The position numbers and the translations under genes are program-made. Positions 24,227-34,084 of a stretch of DNA of 64,000 nt are shown here, in pieces; within the stretch, counting starts at the first letter, position 1, and every line of letters begins with the position of its first letter. Under the pieces are notes generated by a model. That model had not been told where the DNA came from and ran no database searches. It worked only from the letters and a program-made list of their open reading frames with translations. Where the stretch lies: the NCBI RefSeq assembly GCF_000020645.1, contig NC_011060.1, positions 928,501 to 992,500 on the forward strand, in the 5' to 3' direction. Origin of the DNA: Pelodictyon phaeoclathratiforme BU-1. GTDB taxonomy: Bacteria > Bacteroidota > Chlorobiia > Chlorobiales > Chlorobiaceae.

Positions 24227-24739
24227 ATGAGTGAACAGGAGAAGCCGGATGTACCTGATATCTTTACGAAAAAGGTGTCGAGGCAGCTTGCTTCCGGTGA
24301 GCTTGAGGAGCGTATTCTGAAGTTTCTTGCCTCGCGTCAGCTTTGCGTGCTTTCGACCAGCCGGGACAACGAGCCGCGTTCCACTCCCATCCTGTTTCGC
24401 TCGAAAGGGTTCACCCTCTACATGGCTGGCGAACCGGGCCTCAAGCTTGGCAACATCAAGCTGAACCCCAATGTCAGCGTGGGCATTTTTGATCCTGCAT
24501 CCGAATTTTCCGACAACATACACGATATCACCGGCCTGCAGATAAGCGGTCATGCGAGGCTTCTCAGGAAGGATGATCCCGGATTTGAGGAGGCGTTCGG
24601 TCTTTTCGGACGTCCTCAGGCGTGGGCTGAGCACTGGTTTGGAAAGATGATCGAGGTGGTACCTGACAAGATCGAGCTGTTCTCCATGGCGCTCAAGCTT
24701 GAGGATTATGCTGCCCGGCAGATTTGGACACGCCCATAA
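24227..24739 (+). CDS. Pyridoxamine 5'-phosphate oxidase-like flavin split-barrel protein
   Basis: The 170-residue protein has the split-barrel pattern: LASRQLCVLSTSRDNEPRSTPI near residues 34-55, TLYMAGEPGLKLGNIKLNPNVSVGIF, and GLQISGHARLL. Such proteins bind FMN, F420 or haem; the ligand is not clear. A GGGGGAGG site precedes the ATG. It stands at the right edge of the accessory patch as the first core gene. Confidence 0.82.
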   Translation: MSEQEKPDVPDIFTKKVSRQLASGELEERILKFLASRQLCVLSTSRDNEPRSTPILFRSKGFTLYMAGEPGLKLGNIKLNPNVSVGIFDPASEFSDNIHDITGLQISGHARLLRKDDPGFEEAFGLFGRPQAWAEHWFGKMIEVVPDKIELFSMALKLEDYAARQIWTRP

Positions 24740-24808
24740 TATTTATTTCGTTTGCTGTATCAGGCTTGTTGGTATCCGAATCAATTCAATATTCAGGAGG
24801 TGCTTGCC

Positions 24809-25627
24809 ATGAACAATTTCTTCAGATCGATTGGTGCCATTCTGTTGCTGCTGCTTTCGAGCGGCTGTGCATCAACGGCCAACAATAATTTCAACAGCCT
24901 TCTGTGGATGCAGTCTGCTTCGGAGTATAAAGCCAACACCATACAGGCTTACAATACGGCGTTGAAGAATATTGATGCCGCTCTTGACGATCGCACATGG
25001 ACGGCAGCCAAAGAACAGGTTGGTGACTGTTCTTCATTACCCCCAGCTATTGTCATGGATATTGATGAAACGGTTCTGGATAATTCGAGGTATATGGGGA
25101 AGCTGGTTCTTGAAGGTGGTGAATGGAGCCTTGTAACATGGAATGAGTGGGTTGCACTGAAAGATGCACCGGCTGTTCCCGGCGCGGTTGAGTTCATCAA
25201 TGCAATGAGAGGCAAAAATGTCAAGGTTATCTTTATCTCCAACCGGGAGTGCAAAAAGGGTGGTACTCCGGGAGCGGAATATTGCCAGGAAGCCGGTACG
25301 ATAGAAAATCTTGCGAAGGTCGGTGTGGGGGGTGTTCTGCCTGAAGATCTCCTGTTACTCGGTGAAGAGGCTGGCTGGACTTCCGAGAAGAAGAGCAGGA
25401 GGGAGTATATTTCGAAAAAATACCGGATCGTGATGCTGTTCGGGGATGATCTTGGTGATTTTCTGGCTGGCGTGAAATCCGGTATCACTCCCCAGGAACG
25501 TGATCGTCTGGTTGGTGATAACACGAACAACTGGGGCAGGAAATGGTTTATGTTGCCCAATCCCACTTACGGGTCGTGGATAAGCATTCTGCATGACCCG
25601 AAGTCACAGTATATCATGAAATACTGA
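24809..25627 (+). CDS. Lipoprotein acid phosphatase, e(P4)/class B-like HAD family
   Basis: The 272-residue product begins with a lipoprotein signal whose lipobox LSSGC ends at C20. The HAD motif DIDETVLDNSRYMG gives the nucleophile D-x-D, followed by VIFISNRE (motif II) and MLFGDDLGDF (late acidic motif). This matches outer-membrane 5'-nucleotidase/acid phosphatase e(P4). The start at 24809 is fixed by CAGGAGG 8 nt upstream and the signal peptide; the frame is open 57 bp further upstream. Confidence 0.9.
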   Translation: MNNFFRSIGAILLLLLSSGCASTANNNFNSLLWMQSASEYKANTIQAYNTALKNIDAALDDRTWTAAKEQVGDCSSLPPAIVMDIDETVLDNSRYMGKLVLEGGEWSLVTWNEWVALKDAPAVPGAVEFINAMRGKNVKVIFISNRECKKGGTPGAEYCQEAGTIENLAKVGVGGVLPEDLLLLGEEAGWTSEKKSRREYISKKYRIVMLFGDDLGDFLAGVKSGITPQERDRLVGDNTNNWGRKWFMLPNPTYGSWISILHDPKSQYIMKY

Positions 25628-25847
25628 GGGCGTTTCAGCAAATTGGGGAGTCAGGGGTGCTGAAGAGAGCAGCATGCCGTGCTGGAAGCTGTTGTCAGGG
25701 CTGGGTTCTGCTCTCTTCTGTTGCATTGAATTGGGCGATTGAGTACAGCGTGGCAAAATGCAGGAGGCTTTTCCGGGTTTTATCTGTCAAAAAAAATATT
25801 ATTATGTCGCAAAAGTTTTTGCCGGAAAATCTTGAAAAAGGATCATT

Positions 25848-26186
25848 ATGAGCGACTTGCCAAATTGCCCGAAATGCAACTCGGAATACACCTATGAGGT
25901 TGGTACCCTCCTGACCTGCCCTGAGTGTGCTCATGAGTGGAGCAATTCGCCAGTTCCGGCGTCGGCAAAGGCCCGCGTCTGGAAGGATGCGAATGGTACG
26001 ATATTGCAGGATGGTGATTCTGTGACGGTGATCAAGGATCTCAAGGTCAAGGGCTCGTCATCGGCGCTCAAGGGTGGTACGAAGGTGAGGAACATTCGCC
26101 TTGTCGAGGGTGACCATGATATCGACTGCAAGATCGAGGGGTTTGGAGCGATGCAGTTGAAGTCGGAATTTGTCAAGAAAGTCTGA
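25848..26186 (+). CDS. PhnA-like zinc-ribbon protein (YjdM family)
   Basis: A 112-residue protein with an N-terminal zinc ribbon, CPKCNSEY...CPECAHEW (residues 8-29), and the conserved PhnA C-terminal domain (VWKDANGTILQDGDSVTVIKDLKVKGSS). It was named for alkylphosphonate utilisation, but the family is widespread without C-P lyase genes and none are seen here; function remains unclear. Confidence 0.9.
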   Translation: MSDLPNCPKCNSEYTYEVGTLLTCPECAHEWSNSPVPASAKARVWKDANGTILQDGDSVTVIKDLKVKGSSSALKGGTKVRNIRLVEGDHDIDCKIEGFGAMQLKSEFVKKV

Positions 26187-26206
26187 GAGAAGTCGTTATA
26201 TCTCCT

Positions 26207-26482
26207 CTACATGATGATATTGAATCGCTCAAGAGTGCTGTCCGGCTCTTTTTCTTCTTTTCTGATTGCGGTTACCATGGAGCGTGATGGCCCTCTTTGT
26301 GCCTGAGGGAGCAGCTCTTCTATTGCGTTTTCCGGGCCTTGCGCTTCAATTTCAACGGTGCCGTCGAAACGATTTCTTACCCACCCGACCAGCTTCAGCT
26401 CGTTTGCCTTCCGGTCGATGAACATTCTGAATCCGACACCCTGTACGGCTCCCGTAACAATCAGGTTTACTCTTTTTTGCAT
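26207..26482 (-). CDS. acyP: Acylphosphatase
   Basis: The 91-residue protein has the full family pattern: TGAVQGVGFRMFIDRKANEL with the catalytic arginine (R19), then LVGWVRNRFDGTVEIEAQG with the catalytic asparagine (N37). The frame stays open upstream to 26800, inside cysK, but the family starts here. It hydrolyses acyl phosphates. It is downstream of cysK on the same strand with a 157-bp gap. Confidence 0.93.
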   Translation of the reverse strand: MQKRVNLIVTGAVQGVGFRMFIDRKANELKLVGWVRNRFDGTVEIEAQGPENAIEELLPQAQRGPSRSMVTAIRKEEKEPDSTLERFNIIM

Positions 26483-26639
26483 CAATATGCTTGTTTGATC
26501 TTCTGTTTGATCACGGTGTTTCAGTTGCAGAGGCAACCCTTTTTCTGACAATGGTGATAACGTGTTACTCTTCTCTCCATAACTGGTGGTTGGTATTACA
26601 AGTTCAATGCCTCTTTTTTTGAGGGGGCTGTTTGTTTTT

Positions 26640-27593
26640 TTACATCTGCGTTGATTCATTTTCAAACTGGTAGAGCAGTGTTGAGAGATAACGTTCGCCG
26701 GTATCGGGCAGAATGACGACAATACGTTTTCCCCTGTTCTCGTTGCGTTGTGCAAGTTGAAGTGCCGCATATACGGCTGCCCCGGATGATATACCGACAA
26801 GAAGTCCCTCTATCCGGGCAAGTTCACGACCGGTGCGCAGGGCATCTTCATCTTTTACCGGTATTATTTCATCAATAACCTCTTTATTCAGGATTTCGGG
26901 AAGAAAGCCGGCGCCGATGCCCTGAATTTTGTGCAGACCAGGTTTGCTGCCAGCGATAACCTGTGAATTAAATGGTTCGACGGCGACAATTTTTATCCCG
27001 GGGTTGCGTTGTTTGAGTACCTCTCCAACACCGGTAATGGTGCCGCCGGTGCCAACGCCACTGACAAAGAAATCGATCTCTCCATCGGTATCGTTCCATA
27101 TCTCTATGGCGGTTGTTGTGCGGTGGATTTCCGGATTTGCGGGGTTTCTGAATTGTTGCAGGACAATTGAATTCGGATAAACCATGCGCAGTTCATTGGC
27201 TTTTCTTATTGCGCCGGGCATCTCTTCCGACCCTGGTGTCAATACCAGGTCAGCTCCGAGCGCTGTGAGGAGTTTCTGGCGTTCGATACTCATGGTTTCA
27301 GGCATGGTGAGTATTAACCGGTATCCCTTGGCTGCAGCAATATAGGCAAGTGCAATGCCGGTATTGCCGCTTGTTGGCTCAATGATGATACTCTCTTTGT
27401 TGATCAGCCCCTGTTTTTCGGCCTCCTCGATCATTGAAAAACCAACGCGATCCTTGATACTGCCTCCGGGGTTGAAGTATTCGAGTTTGGCAATAATTGT
27501 TGCCTCGGTATGATGTTCGCGATTGAAATTTTCAAGCTCAAGAAGAGGTGTGTTGCCGATGAGATCGGTCAGCTTTTTTGCAATACGCGCCAT
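26640..27593 (-). CDS. cysK: Cysteine synthase A (O-acetylserine sulfhydrylase)
   Basis: A 317-residue PLP enzyme. NPGGSIKDRVGFSMI carries the PLP lysine near residue 42, TSGNTGIALAY binds substrate, and VSGVGTGGTITG binds the phosphate. It makes cysteine from O-acetylserine, the product of cysE at 51863, and sulfide. The start at 27593 matches the family; a TTG extension of 13 residues is open upstream. Confidence 0.95.
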   Translation of the reverse strand: MARIAKKLTDLIGNTPLLELENFNREHHTEATIIAKLEYFNPGGSIKDRVGFSMIEEAEKQGLINKESIIIEPTSGNTGIALAYIAAAKGYRLILTMPETMSIERQKLLTALGADLVLTPGSEEMPGAIRKANELRMVYPNSIVLQQFRNPANPEIHRTTTAIEIWNDTDGEIDFFVSGVGTGGTITGVGEVLKQRNPGIKIVAVEPFNSQVIAGSKPGLHKIQGIGAGFLPEILNKEVIDEIIPVKDEDALRTGRELARIEGLLVGISSGAAVYAALQLAQRNENRGKRIVVILPDTGERYLSTLLYQFENESTQM

Positions 27594-27980
27594 GTCGGAT
27601 AATTTTTTTTTGAGAAGAGGGAGGATGGGCAAAACTTACAAAAATTATCAATGCATTACTAAAATACCCTGTCTCTTTTATTCAGTATTTCCTGATCTTT
27701 TTTCAGGATTATCAGTGCCTTTTATTAGCATTATTTCATTTATTTGCATTTAGTTACAGCGAGAGCAGTGTTTGAGCTGTTTCCTTTGTGAAGTTGGTAA
27801 AGAGTGGTGGCAAAGAAATACCATCGCCACAAAATGCGCTGGCCTGATACATGGAATCAGGTGAAGAATCTGCATAGTGTTTTCCGGAATGGAGGCTGCA
27901 GGGGTTGGCGTGTGGTGGATCATCTTTTGAAATGTGCAGGGGATATTTCGGGCGACTTCTGTCCCCCGACAGGTTCAGCT
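27594..27980. other. Intergenic region without supported gene
   Basis: About 387 bp between waaA and cysK, both minus strand. It should contain the cysK promoter. A weak 6-bp hairpin TCCTGA-TCTTTTT-TCAGGA near 27690 is the only structure noted. Confidence 0.4.
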
Positions 27981-29270
27981 TCAGCCGGTTGTTTTTTCTT
28001 CATAGTAATGTTCAATAGATGCTGTTATTGCTGCCGTGGCACCGATGCTTCTGTGAACAAATGAGGTGGCATTCAATCCGCTCTTTTTTCTTGTTGCGGT
28101 GTCGGTTGTGAACTCTTTGAGTGCGGTGCCAAGCTCCTTCTGATCGTGAATGATTACAGCTCCGCCTGCTGCAGCAAGGCCTTCTGCTTCGGGGGAGTTG
28201 TGGCAGTGAGGGCCGAAGAGTACCGGAATGCCGTGGACTGCTGGTTCGAGGGTGTTATGGACATTGATACCGAACCCTCCTCCTACATAGGCTATTGATG
28301 CGATGGAGTAGAGTTCTGCAAGATAGCCTGTCTGATCGATAACGAGGATCTGCTTTTCGGGGTTGAATGTTGCGTTCAGGGCAGATATTGGCATAAAATC
28401 AAGTGAGCGCTGCTGCAGATCGTTGTAAAGCCGCTTCATGTTTTCGGGGTTCACCTCATGAGGCACAAGAACAAGTGACGCTCTTTTTTCAAGTTCCAGC
28501 CATGCGGGCAGCAGCACCTGCTCATCTTTATCCCAGACACTTCCGGCAACCAGTACCGTACGGTTTTCAAAGAGCGGTTTCAGGTGAGCAACCTTTCCGC
28601 AGTTCTGGCTCCGCAGAAAGACCTGATCGAACCTTGGGTCGCCTGCGGTTTCTGTTTGTTTGCAATTAAATATTGTTCTGAAAGCCGTTGTATCTTCTTC
28701 TGATACCGTAAAAATGCGGTCGAAGAGGTGAAAAATGCTCTCGTAAAAGCCTTTCAGTATGGGTTTAAAGTAGGGGCTCTCCTTCTGGAGTACTGCAGCG
28801 GCAAGGATCAGTTTTACACCTCTGTTTTTTGCTTCAAGGAGATGGTTCGGCCAGAAATCGTAGCGCATGAGAAGCAGGAGATCTGGCTTGATGAGTGAGA
28901 GCAGCTTGCTTGCATTATCGGGGGTGTCGGCTGGAAGGTAGAAGACCGCAGCGGCATCGTGGAAATTTTTTCGGGCATTGTAGCCGGAATCGGAAAGAAA
29001 GGAGACAAAAAGGGTGATTTCCGGATGCCTCTCTTTCAGTGCGGCTATTATTGGACGAGCCTGTTCAAATTCTCCGACCGAAGCTGCATGGACCCATAAC
29101 CGGAAGGATGATGGGGTTATTGTATCTGTTTGTTTTTTCAGCTCTTCGAATAATTCTCTTCTTACGCTGAAAAATGTCCTGAGCTTTGGGTGCAACGTGC
29201 TGAATCGTTTTGCTGTACTGACAAGCAATGGGGAGAGCAGGGTATAGAAAGAGAGTGTGGATCTGTTCAT
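27981..29270 (-). CDS. waaA: 3-deoxy-D-manno-octulosonic acid transferase (Kdo transferase)
   Basis: The 429-residue product is a GT30 family Kdo transferase of lipid A synthesis. It has an N-terminal hydrophobic segment, WVHAASVGEFEQARPI near residue 57 with the catalytic glutamate, and YVGGGFGINVHNTLEPAVHGIPVLFGPH near residue 340 for CMP-Kdo binding. The start at 29270 fits family length; an in-frame extension of 68 residues upstream has no ribosome-binding site and is rejected. Confidence 0.92.
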   Translation of the reverse strand: MNRSTLSFYTLLSPLLVSTAKRFSTLHPKLRTFFSVRRELFEELKKQTDTITPSSFRLWVHAASVGEFEQARPIIAALKERHPEITLFVSFLSDSGYNARKNFHDAAAVFYLPADTPDNASKLLSLIKPDLLLLMRYDFWPNHLLEAKNRGVKLILAAAVLQKESPYFKPILKGFYESIFHLFDRIFTVSEEDTTAFRTIFNCKQTETAGDPRFDQVFLRSQNCGKVAHLKPLFENRTVLVAGSVWDKDEQVLLPAWLELEKRASLVLVPHEVNPENMKRLYNDLQQRSLDFMPISALNATFNPEKQILVIDQTGYLAELYSIASIAYVGGGFGINVHNTLEPAVHGIPVLFGPHCHNSPEAEGLAAAGGAVIIHDQKELGTALKEFTTDTATRKKSGLNATSFVHRSIGATAAITASIEHYYEEKTTG

Positions 29271-29509
29271 ATTCTTAATCTTTCTGTGTAATGAGCCTAA
29301 AGGTAATAAAAAAGTTAACGGCATCGTGCTCTCCGGTTTCTCTCTTGATAAAGAAACGCTATTATTTATGAAGGGAAGGTGCGTCATGTTGTCTGGGTTG
29401 TGAGGTTTGTTTTGGATATTTTTTTTGTGGCGGGAGATTTTGATTGCGGCAGGCGGGAGCAGGATGTTGCTCATGCCCTCAATAGAAGAATATTTTGATT
29501 ATGATAGTT

Positions 29510-30280
29510 ATGGTGATACGTCGTCTGCGTTTCCTGTGCATACTTTTTTTACTTGCAGGGCAAGTTTTTTTTGGAGCAGTTTCCGAGGCTGCCATGAGAG
29601 CTTATACTCCGAAGGCTGGCAGTCCGGAGCGCAGGATGTTGCTTGATCTTATGCGCCGAAAGGTTCTGGAGTTGCATCAGCTTGATGTGCTCTTTGTGGT
29701 CAGGGAGATGAAGCTGAGCAGTGGTTGGGCATGGGTGCATACGCTTCCTCGCTCAAAAGATGGGGTGGGTCGATATGAGGATTTTATTGCGATTTTCCAT
29801 AAAAAAAACGGAGTATGGAGGATTGCTGAAATACCCTGTACAGAGCCGGATAATCCCAACTGCATTGATAGTCCGGATTATGTGACCCGCCTCAGAATGC
29901 GTTTTCCGGAGATGCCTGATGCCATTCTTCCCTCGGAAATGCTCTCTAAACAGAGAAATCCCTTTACCGGGTTTTGGCGAGAGAGCGAAGGGGAGATTCA
30001 GGAACTTGTCTTTTCCGCCAATCGTACTTTTTCTGTAACAGTTCACCCTTTTGAGACGTACAAGGATTATTGGGGTCATTATGTATATGATCTCAAGAAA
30101 CGGACAATTGTTTTTGTCATGGATGGCGGGAATAGAAAGCCGGTTGATGTTGATCTTGATGGATTTTTCACGTTTAACAAAGCTGGTGATCTGGTTTTGG
30201 AAGGCATCTTTTTTGGTACTCTTTTTCAGGGAAAGCGGGAGGCGCATGGTTATTGTTTTAAAAAGTATGCAGATAAATAG
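29510..30280 (+). CDS. Exported protein of unknown function
   Basis: This 256-residue protein starts with a Sec signal peptide (RRLRFLCILFLLAGQVFFGAVSEA). The mature part has no family I recognise. Segments of note are LMRRKVLELHQLDVLFVVREMK with WAWVHTLPRSKDG, which resembles small secreted enzyme-inhibitor-like domains, and C-terminal strands from FTGFWRESEGEIQELVF onward. It is likely periplasmic. The start may be 29495 or 29510. Confidence 0.7.
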   Translation: MVIRRLRFLCILFLLAGQVFFGAVSEAAMRAYTPKAGSPERRMLLDLMRRKVLELHQLDVLFVVREMKLSSGWAWVHTLPRSKDGVGRYEDFIAIFHKKNGVWRIAEIPCTEPDNPNCIDSPDYVTRLRMRFPEMPDAILPSEMLSKQRNPFTGFWRESEGEIQELVFSANRTFSVTVHPFETYKDYWGHYVYDLKKRTIVFVMDGGNRKPVDVDLDGFFTFNKAGDLVLEGIFFGTLFQGKREAHGYCFKKYADK

Positions 30281-30587
30281 CGGAGCGGAGAGGGGGGCTT
30301 TTCTGGCTTTAAAGAATAAATTCGTCTTTGGTAAAATAAAATCGTACTATACGACGTTTTTAATACGTGGTGAATATGCTAAGAAAGGACGCAGGGAAAT
30401 TTAGTGGTCGTGTTGACTGATCATTTCCGGCGTTTGTGACGATACGATGGTACTCAGCATTGTCTGAAGTTTCCAGAATGTTTTCGGTTGATGAGAACTC
30501 TTCTTCATTTTTTTCTTTCCTGCATTGCTGCCACTCCCGCCTCGTACGAGGCTCTTTTTTATCAATGTTTCGGAACAGAAAAACACA
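30281..30587. other. Upstream region of the DEAD-box helicase gene
   Basis: About 307 bp with no supported gene. It probably holds the promoter and leader of the helicase gene. No ribosome-binding site of normal strength precedes the ATG at 30588, and no RNA fold was recognised. Confidence 0.4.
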
Positions 30588-32411
30588 ATGAAAGAACAGC
30601 AATTATTGCCGATGGATTTTCTCGGCCTGCAGCTTGCAGAACCATTAATGAGGGCACTTGCCGATGTCGGGTATGAGAACCCTACTCCAATTCAGGCCCA
30701 GACCATCCCACTGATTCTTGAAGGACGTGACGTCCTTGGCCAGGCACAGACCGGTACAGGAAAAACTGCCGCTTTTGCCCTGCCAATTCTCTCCAATATT
30801 GATCTTGAACATGCTGAACCCCAGGCCCTTGTGCTGGCTCCTACAAGAGAGCTTGCCATTCAGGTTGCCGAGGCGTTTCAGCGTTATGCTGAACATCTCA
30901 AGGGTTTTCATGTTGTCCCGATTTACGGGGGACAGGACTACGGAATTCAGCTTCGCATGCTGAGACGTGGTGTGCATATTGTTGTCGGTACACCTGGTCG
31001 AGTTATGGATCATATGCGTCGTGGTTCGCTCAATCTTGCTTCGCTGAAATGTCTGGTACTGGACGAAGCCGATGAAATGCTCCGCATGGGATTTATTGAC
31101 GATGTTGAGTGGATCCTTGATCAGACACCAAAAGGTCGTCAGGTTGCTCTTTTTTCGGCAACCATGCCGCCGGTTATTCGCCGTATTGCGCAAAAGTATC
31201 TGCATAATCCTGCGGAAGTCACCATACAGACAAAAACGACAACCGTTGATACCATTCGTCAGCGTTACTGGATTGTCGGCGGAAGTCACAAGATTGACAT
31301 TCTGACCAGAATCCTTGAAGTTGAGCCGTTTGATGGCATGCTTATTTTTGTACGCACGAAAACCATGACACTTGAGCTGGCTGAAAAGCTTCAGGCCAGG
31401 GGATATGGCGCGGCAGCTCTTAATGGCGATATGCCCCAGAATCAGCGTGAGCGTACGGTTGACCAACTGAAGAACGGAGCGTTGAGCATTGTTATTGCCA
31501 CCGATGTTGCGGCGCGAGGCCTTGATGTTGAGCGCATCAGCCATGTGATCAATTACGATATTCCTTCCGATACAGAATCCTATGTGCACCGCATTGGACG
31601 AACCGGTCGTGCAGGTCGCGCCGGTGATGCCATTCTGTTTGTCTCTCCGAGAGAGAAAAATATGCTCTACTCTATTGAAAGGGCAACACACAGTCGTATT
31701 GAGCTGATGGAGCTTCCGACGACAGAGGTTATCAACAACAAGAGGATAGCAAAGTTTAACCAGCGGATTACCGATACCATTGCCGCTGAAGATCTTGGAT
31801 TCTTTACCAAGCTTATCGAGCAGTACTGTCATGAGCATGACGTTTCGGCAATTGAGGCTGCAGCAGCGCTTGCTTCGATGGTTCAGGGAGAGACACCGCT
31901 TCTTTTATCCAACAAGCCTGAAAAATCGCGTTCTTATGAAGAGCGGGAAGGATCAGGCAGGGATCGTGGTTCTGACAGAGAACGCAGCACAGACAGAGGC
32001 CGCAGTTCTGACAGGGATCGTGGACCGGTTAAAAAGAGAACCAAGGGTGAAACCTATGGTGATGAAGGCAAAGAACGCTATCGTCTTGAAGTTGGCAGTG
32101 AGCATGGTGTGAAAGCGGGCAATATTCTTGGAGCTATCCTGAATGAAGTTGGTCTTGATCCTGAATCGGTTGGTCATATTTCAATTAATGAGGGCTACAG
32201 CACGGTTGAACTGCCCCAGGGTATGCCGGATAACGTTTTTCATGAATTGAGAACAGTCCGGGTTTGTGGTCGTCAATTGCGGTTGAGCAAAATGGATGAC
32301 CAGGAGCGTGAGTCTGCCTACGCTCCCAAAAAGAGTTTTAAAAAGCCCTTTAAACCGGCAGGAAAAGAGACCGCATTCTTTACCGGTAACAAAAAGAAGC
32401 GTAAGGGTTAA
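30588..32411 (+). CDS. deaD: DEAD-box ATP-dependent RNA helicase with DbpA-type RNA-binding domain
   Basis: A 607-residue DeaD/CsdA-type helicase. Walker A AQTGTGKT is at residues 53-60, the DEAD box (VLDEADEML) at 159-162, the SAT motif follows, and HRIGRTGRAGR lies near residue 335. After the core comes a repetitive charged linker rich in Ser-Asp-Arg (about residues 450-485), then a DbpA-like RNA-binding domain (YRLEVGSEHGVKAGNILGAI) and a basic tail. It is expected to act in ribosome assembly and cold adaptation. The start at 30588 gives the family N-terminus; 21 extra codons upstream are open. Confidence 0.94.
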   Translation: MKEQQLLPMDFLGLQLAEPLMRALADVGYENPTPIQAQTIPLILEGRDVLGQAQTGTGKTAAFALPILSNIDLEHAEPQALVLAPTRELAIQVAEAFQRYAEHLKGFHVVPIYGGQDYGIQLRMLRRGVHIVVGTPGRVMDHMRRGSLNLASLKCLVLDEADEMLRMGFIDDVEWILDQTPKGRQVALFSATMPPVIRRIAQKYLHNPAEVTIQTKTTTVDTIRQRYWIVGGSHKIDILTRILEVEPFDGMLIFVRTKTMTLELAEKLQARGYGAAALNGDMPQNQRERTVDQLKNGALSIVIATDVAARGLDVERISHVINYDIPSDTESYVHRIGRTGRAGRAGDAILFVSPREKNMLYSIERATHSRIELMELPTTEVINNKRIAKFNQRITDTIAAEDLGFFTKLIEQYCHEHDVSAIEAAAALASMVQGETPLLLSNKPEKSRSYEEREGSGRDRGSDRERSTDRGRSSDRDRGPVKKRTKGETYGDEGKERYRLEVGSEHGVKAGNILGAILNEVGLDPESVGHISINEGYSTVELPQGMPDNVFHELRTVRVCGRQLRLSKMDDQERESAYAPKKSFKKPFKPAGKETAFFTGNKKKRKG

Positions 32412-32434
32412 TCCTTGCTTTCTGTTTTTTTCAG

Positions 32435-32463
32435 GCGGGGAATTTTTTCCCCGCTTTTTTTTG
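32435..32463 (+). terminator. Rho-independent terminator after deaD
   Basis: The 6-bp GC stem GCGGGG/CCCCGC with an AATTTTTTT-type loop is followed by a run of eight T residues, 24 bp after the deaD stop. Confidence 0.88.
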
Positions 32464-32508
32464 TTCAATTCTGAAGTCGTTCTTGCTGGATATCTGGGGT
32501 GGAAAATT

Positions 32509-33903
32509 ATGGAAATTCAATTTTATGGCGCAACAGAGAGAGTGACCGGTTCGTGCCATATTCTTAGAGTGGGTGAATATACGGTTCTTCTGGATTGCGG
32601 TCTTATACAGGGGGCGCCTGCAGAGGAGCTCCTCAACAAGGAGCCCTTTCCTTTTGCTCCTTCTTCGATTGATGCCGTGGTTCTGAGTCATGGTCATATC
32701 GATCATTCGGGACGTCTGCCCTATCTCGTCAAGCAGGGATTCAGAGGCGTGGTTTACACGCAGCATGCGACAGTTGATCTTTGCAGGGTACTGCTGCTCG
32801 ATTCGGCCTCTCTTGCCGAGCGGGATGCGGAGTTTCGCAGGAAGCATCCTTTAACGCGGCGTGATCGTCATGCAGAGCCCCTCTATACCCGTGAAGATGC
32901 ATTGAGGGCGCTCAATACCCTGACGGGCCTGCCTTACCATGCAAAGCGGGAAATTCTTCCGGGAATCACCATTCGCTTCAGCGATGCCGGACATATTCTC
33001 GGTTCGGCTCTTGTTGAGCTTTGGCTGGAGGAAGATGGCGTGGCAAGGAAACTGGTCTTCAGTGGTGATGTAGGGCAGTATGGCTCTCCGATTCTCAATG
33101 ATCCCGAAACGATAGGCCAGGCTGATATGGTCATCCTGGAGAGTACCTATGGTGATCGGTTGCATCGGGCGCTTGAGCAGACCCTTGCAGAAATAGGGGA
33201 GATTATCCGCTCGGCCAGTACAAAACATGGGAATATTATTATTCCGGCCTTTTCGATTGGCAGAAGCCAGGAGCTGCTCTATCTCTTTGGACGCTATTTT
33301 GAAGAGTGGGGGCTTGAGCGCTGGCAGGTTTATCTTGACAGTCCGATGGCTATCGAAGCGAGCCGTATTTACTGGGACTATCCCGAACTTCATGATGAGG
33401 ATGCGCTTGCTTTTCGTCATGACACGAAGATGATGCCTCATCTGAACAACCTTCATTTTACTCCCACGGTTGAGCAATCGCAGGCGATCAATGGTGTTAA
33501 AAGTGGCGCCATCATCATTGCCGGGAGCGGGATGTGCAATGGAGGAAGGATTTTGCATCATCTGAAGCATCACATACAGCGTCCGGAGTGCTGTTTGCTC
33601 ATGACCGGTTTTCAGGCAGAAGGAACACTCGGCAGGGCGCTTGTCGATGGAGAGAGTGAGGTGGTTATTCTGGGCAGGCGTTACCCTGTCAGGGCCACTG
33701 TTCACACTATTGGTGGTTTATCGGCGCATGGCGATCAGAATGACCTGCTTCGCTGGATGGGCGGTTTTACCAATAAACCAGAAGTTTTTGTTGTGCATGG
33801 TGACCAACCGGCTAAATCAATTTTTCGCAATGCTCTGGAAGAACGCCTTGGCCTGAAGGCTTCAATTCCGAAGCCTGGTGATATTGTTGCATTTGGCCCG
33901 TGA
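32509..33903 (+). CDS. Beta-CASP metallo-beta-lactamase fold RNA-processing-like protein
   Basis: A 464-residue protein with the metallo-beta-lactamase metal motif SHGHIDHSG near residue 60 and the beta-CASP region typical of CPSF73-like/RNase J-like proteins (PAFSIGRSQELLY near residue 247, GSGMCNGGRILHHLKH near residue 342, SAHGDQNDLLRW near the end). Bacterial members are poorly characterised; a nuclease role in RNA processing is inferred. The start at 32509 is the family's MEIQFYGA; the open frame extends upstream into deaD and is not used. Confidence 0.92.
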   Translation: MEIQFYGATERVTGSCHILRVGEYTVLLDCGLIQGAPAEELLNKEPFPFAPSSIDAVVLSHGHIDHSGRLPYLVKQGFRGVVYTQHATVDLCRVLLLDSASLAERDAEFRRKHPLTRRDRHAEPLYTREDALRALNTLTGLPYHAKREILPGITIRFSDAGHILGSALVELWLEEDGVARKLVFSGDVGQYGSPILNDPETIGQADMVILESTYGDRLHRALEQTLAEIGEIIRSASTKHGNIIIPAFSIGRSQELLYLFGRYFEEWGLERWQVYLDSPMAIEASRIYWDYPELHDEDALAFRHDTKMMPHLNNLHFTPTVEQSQAINGVKSGAIIIAGSGMCNGGRILHHLKHHIQRPECCLLMTGFQAEGTLGRALVDGESEVVILGRRYPVRATVHTIGGLSAHGDQNDLLRWMGGFTNKPEVFVVHGDQPAKSIFRNALEERLGLKASIPKPGDIVAFGP

Positions 33904-34084
33904 GTGTGTCGGTCAAGCTGCTCCTGCGGATTGTTTCGATTATGTAAAAATGATCACCCCACAGGTTGCAGGTTTTGTTTTAATTGCTATTTTCACAATG
34001 TTTTATAAGAGATGGTTATCGATGGCCAATCGGCTGCAGAGATGATGATGACGATCGTTTTTTTATGTTACCAACAAGGATGTT

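Noticed and set aside
26483..26800. In-frame upstream extension of the acylphosphatase gene by 106 codons
   Set aside because: Extends into cysK and has no family match; the family starts at 26482.
30645..31838. 397-codon minus-strand ORF opposite the DEAD-box helicase
   Set aside because: Shadow of a well-conserved helicase; no family match, unusual composition.
32851..33705. 284-codon minus-strand ORF opposite the beta-CASP protein gene
   Set aside because: Shadow of a conserved gene with intact metal motifs on the plus strand.
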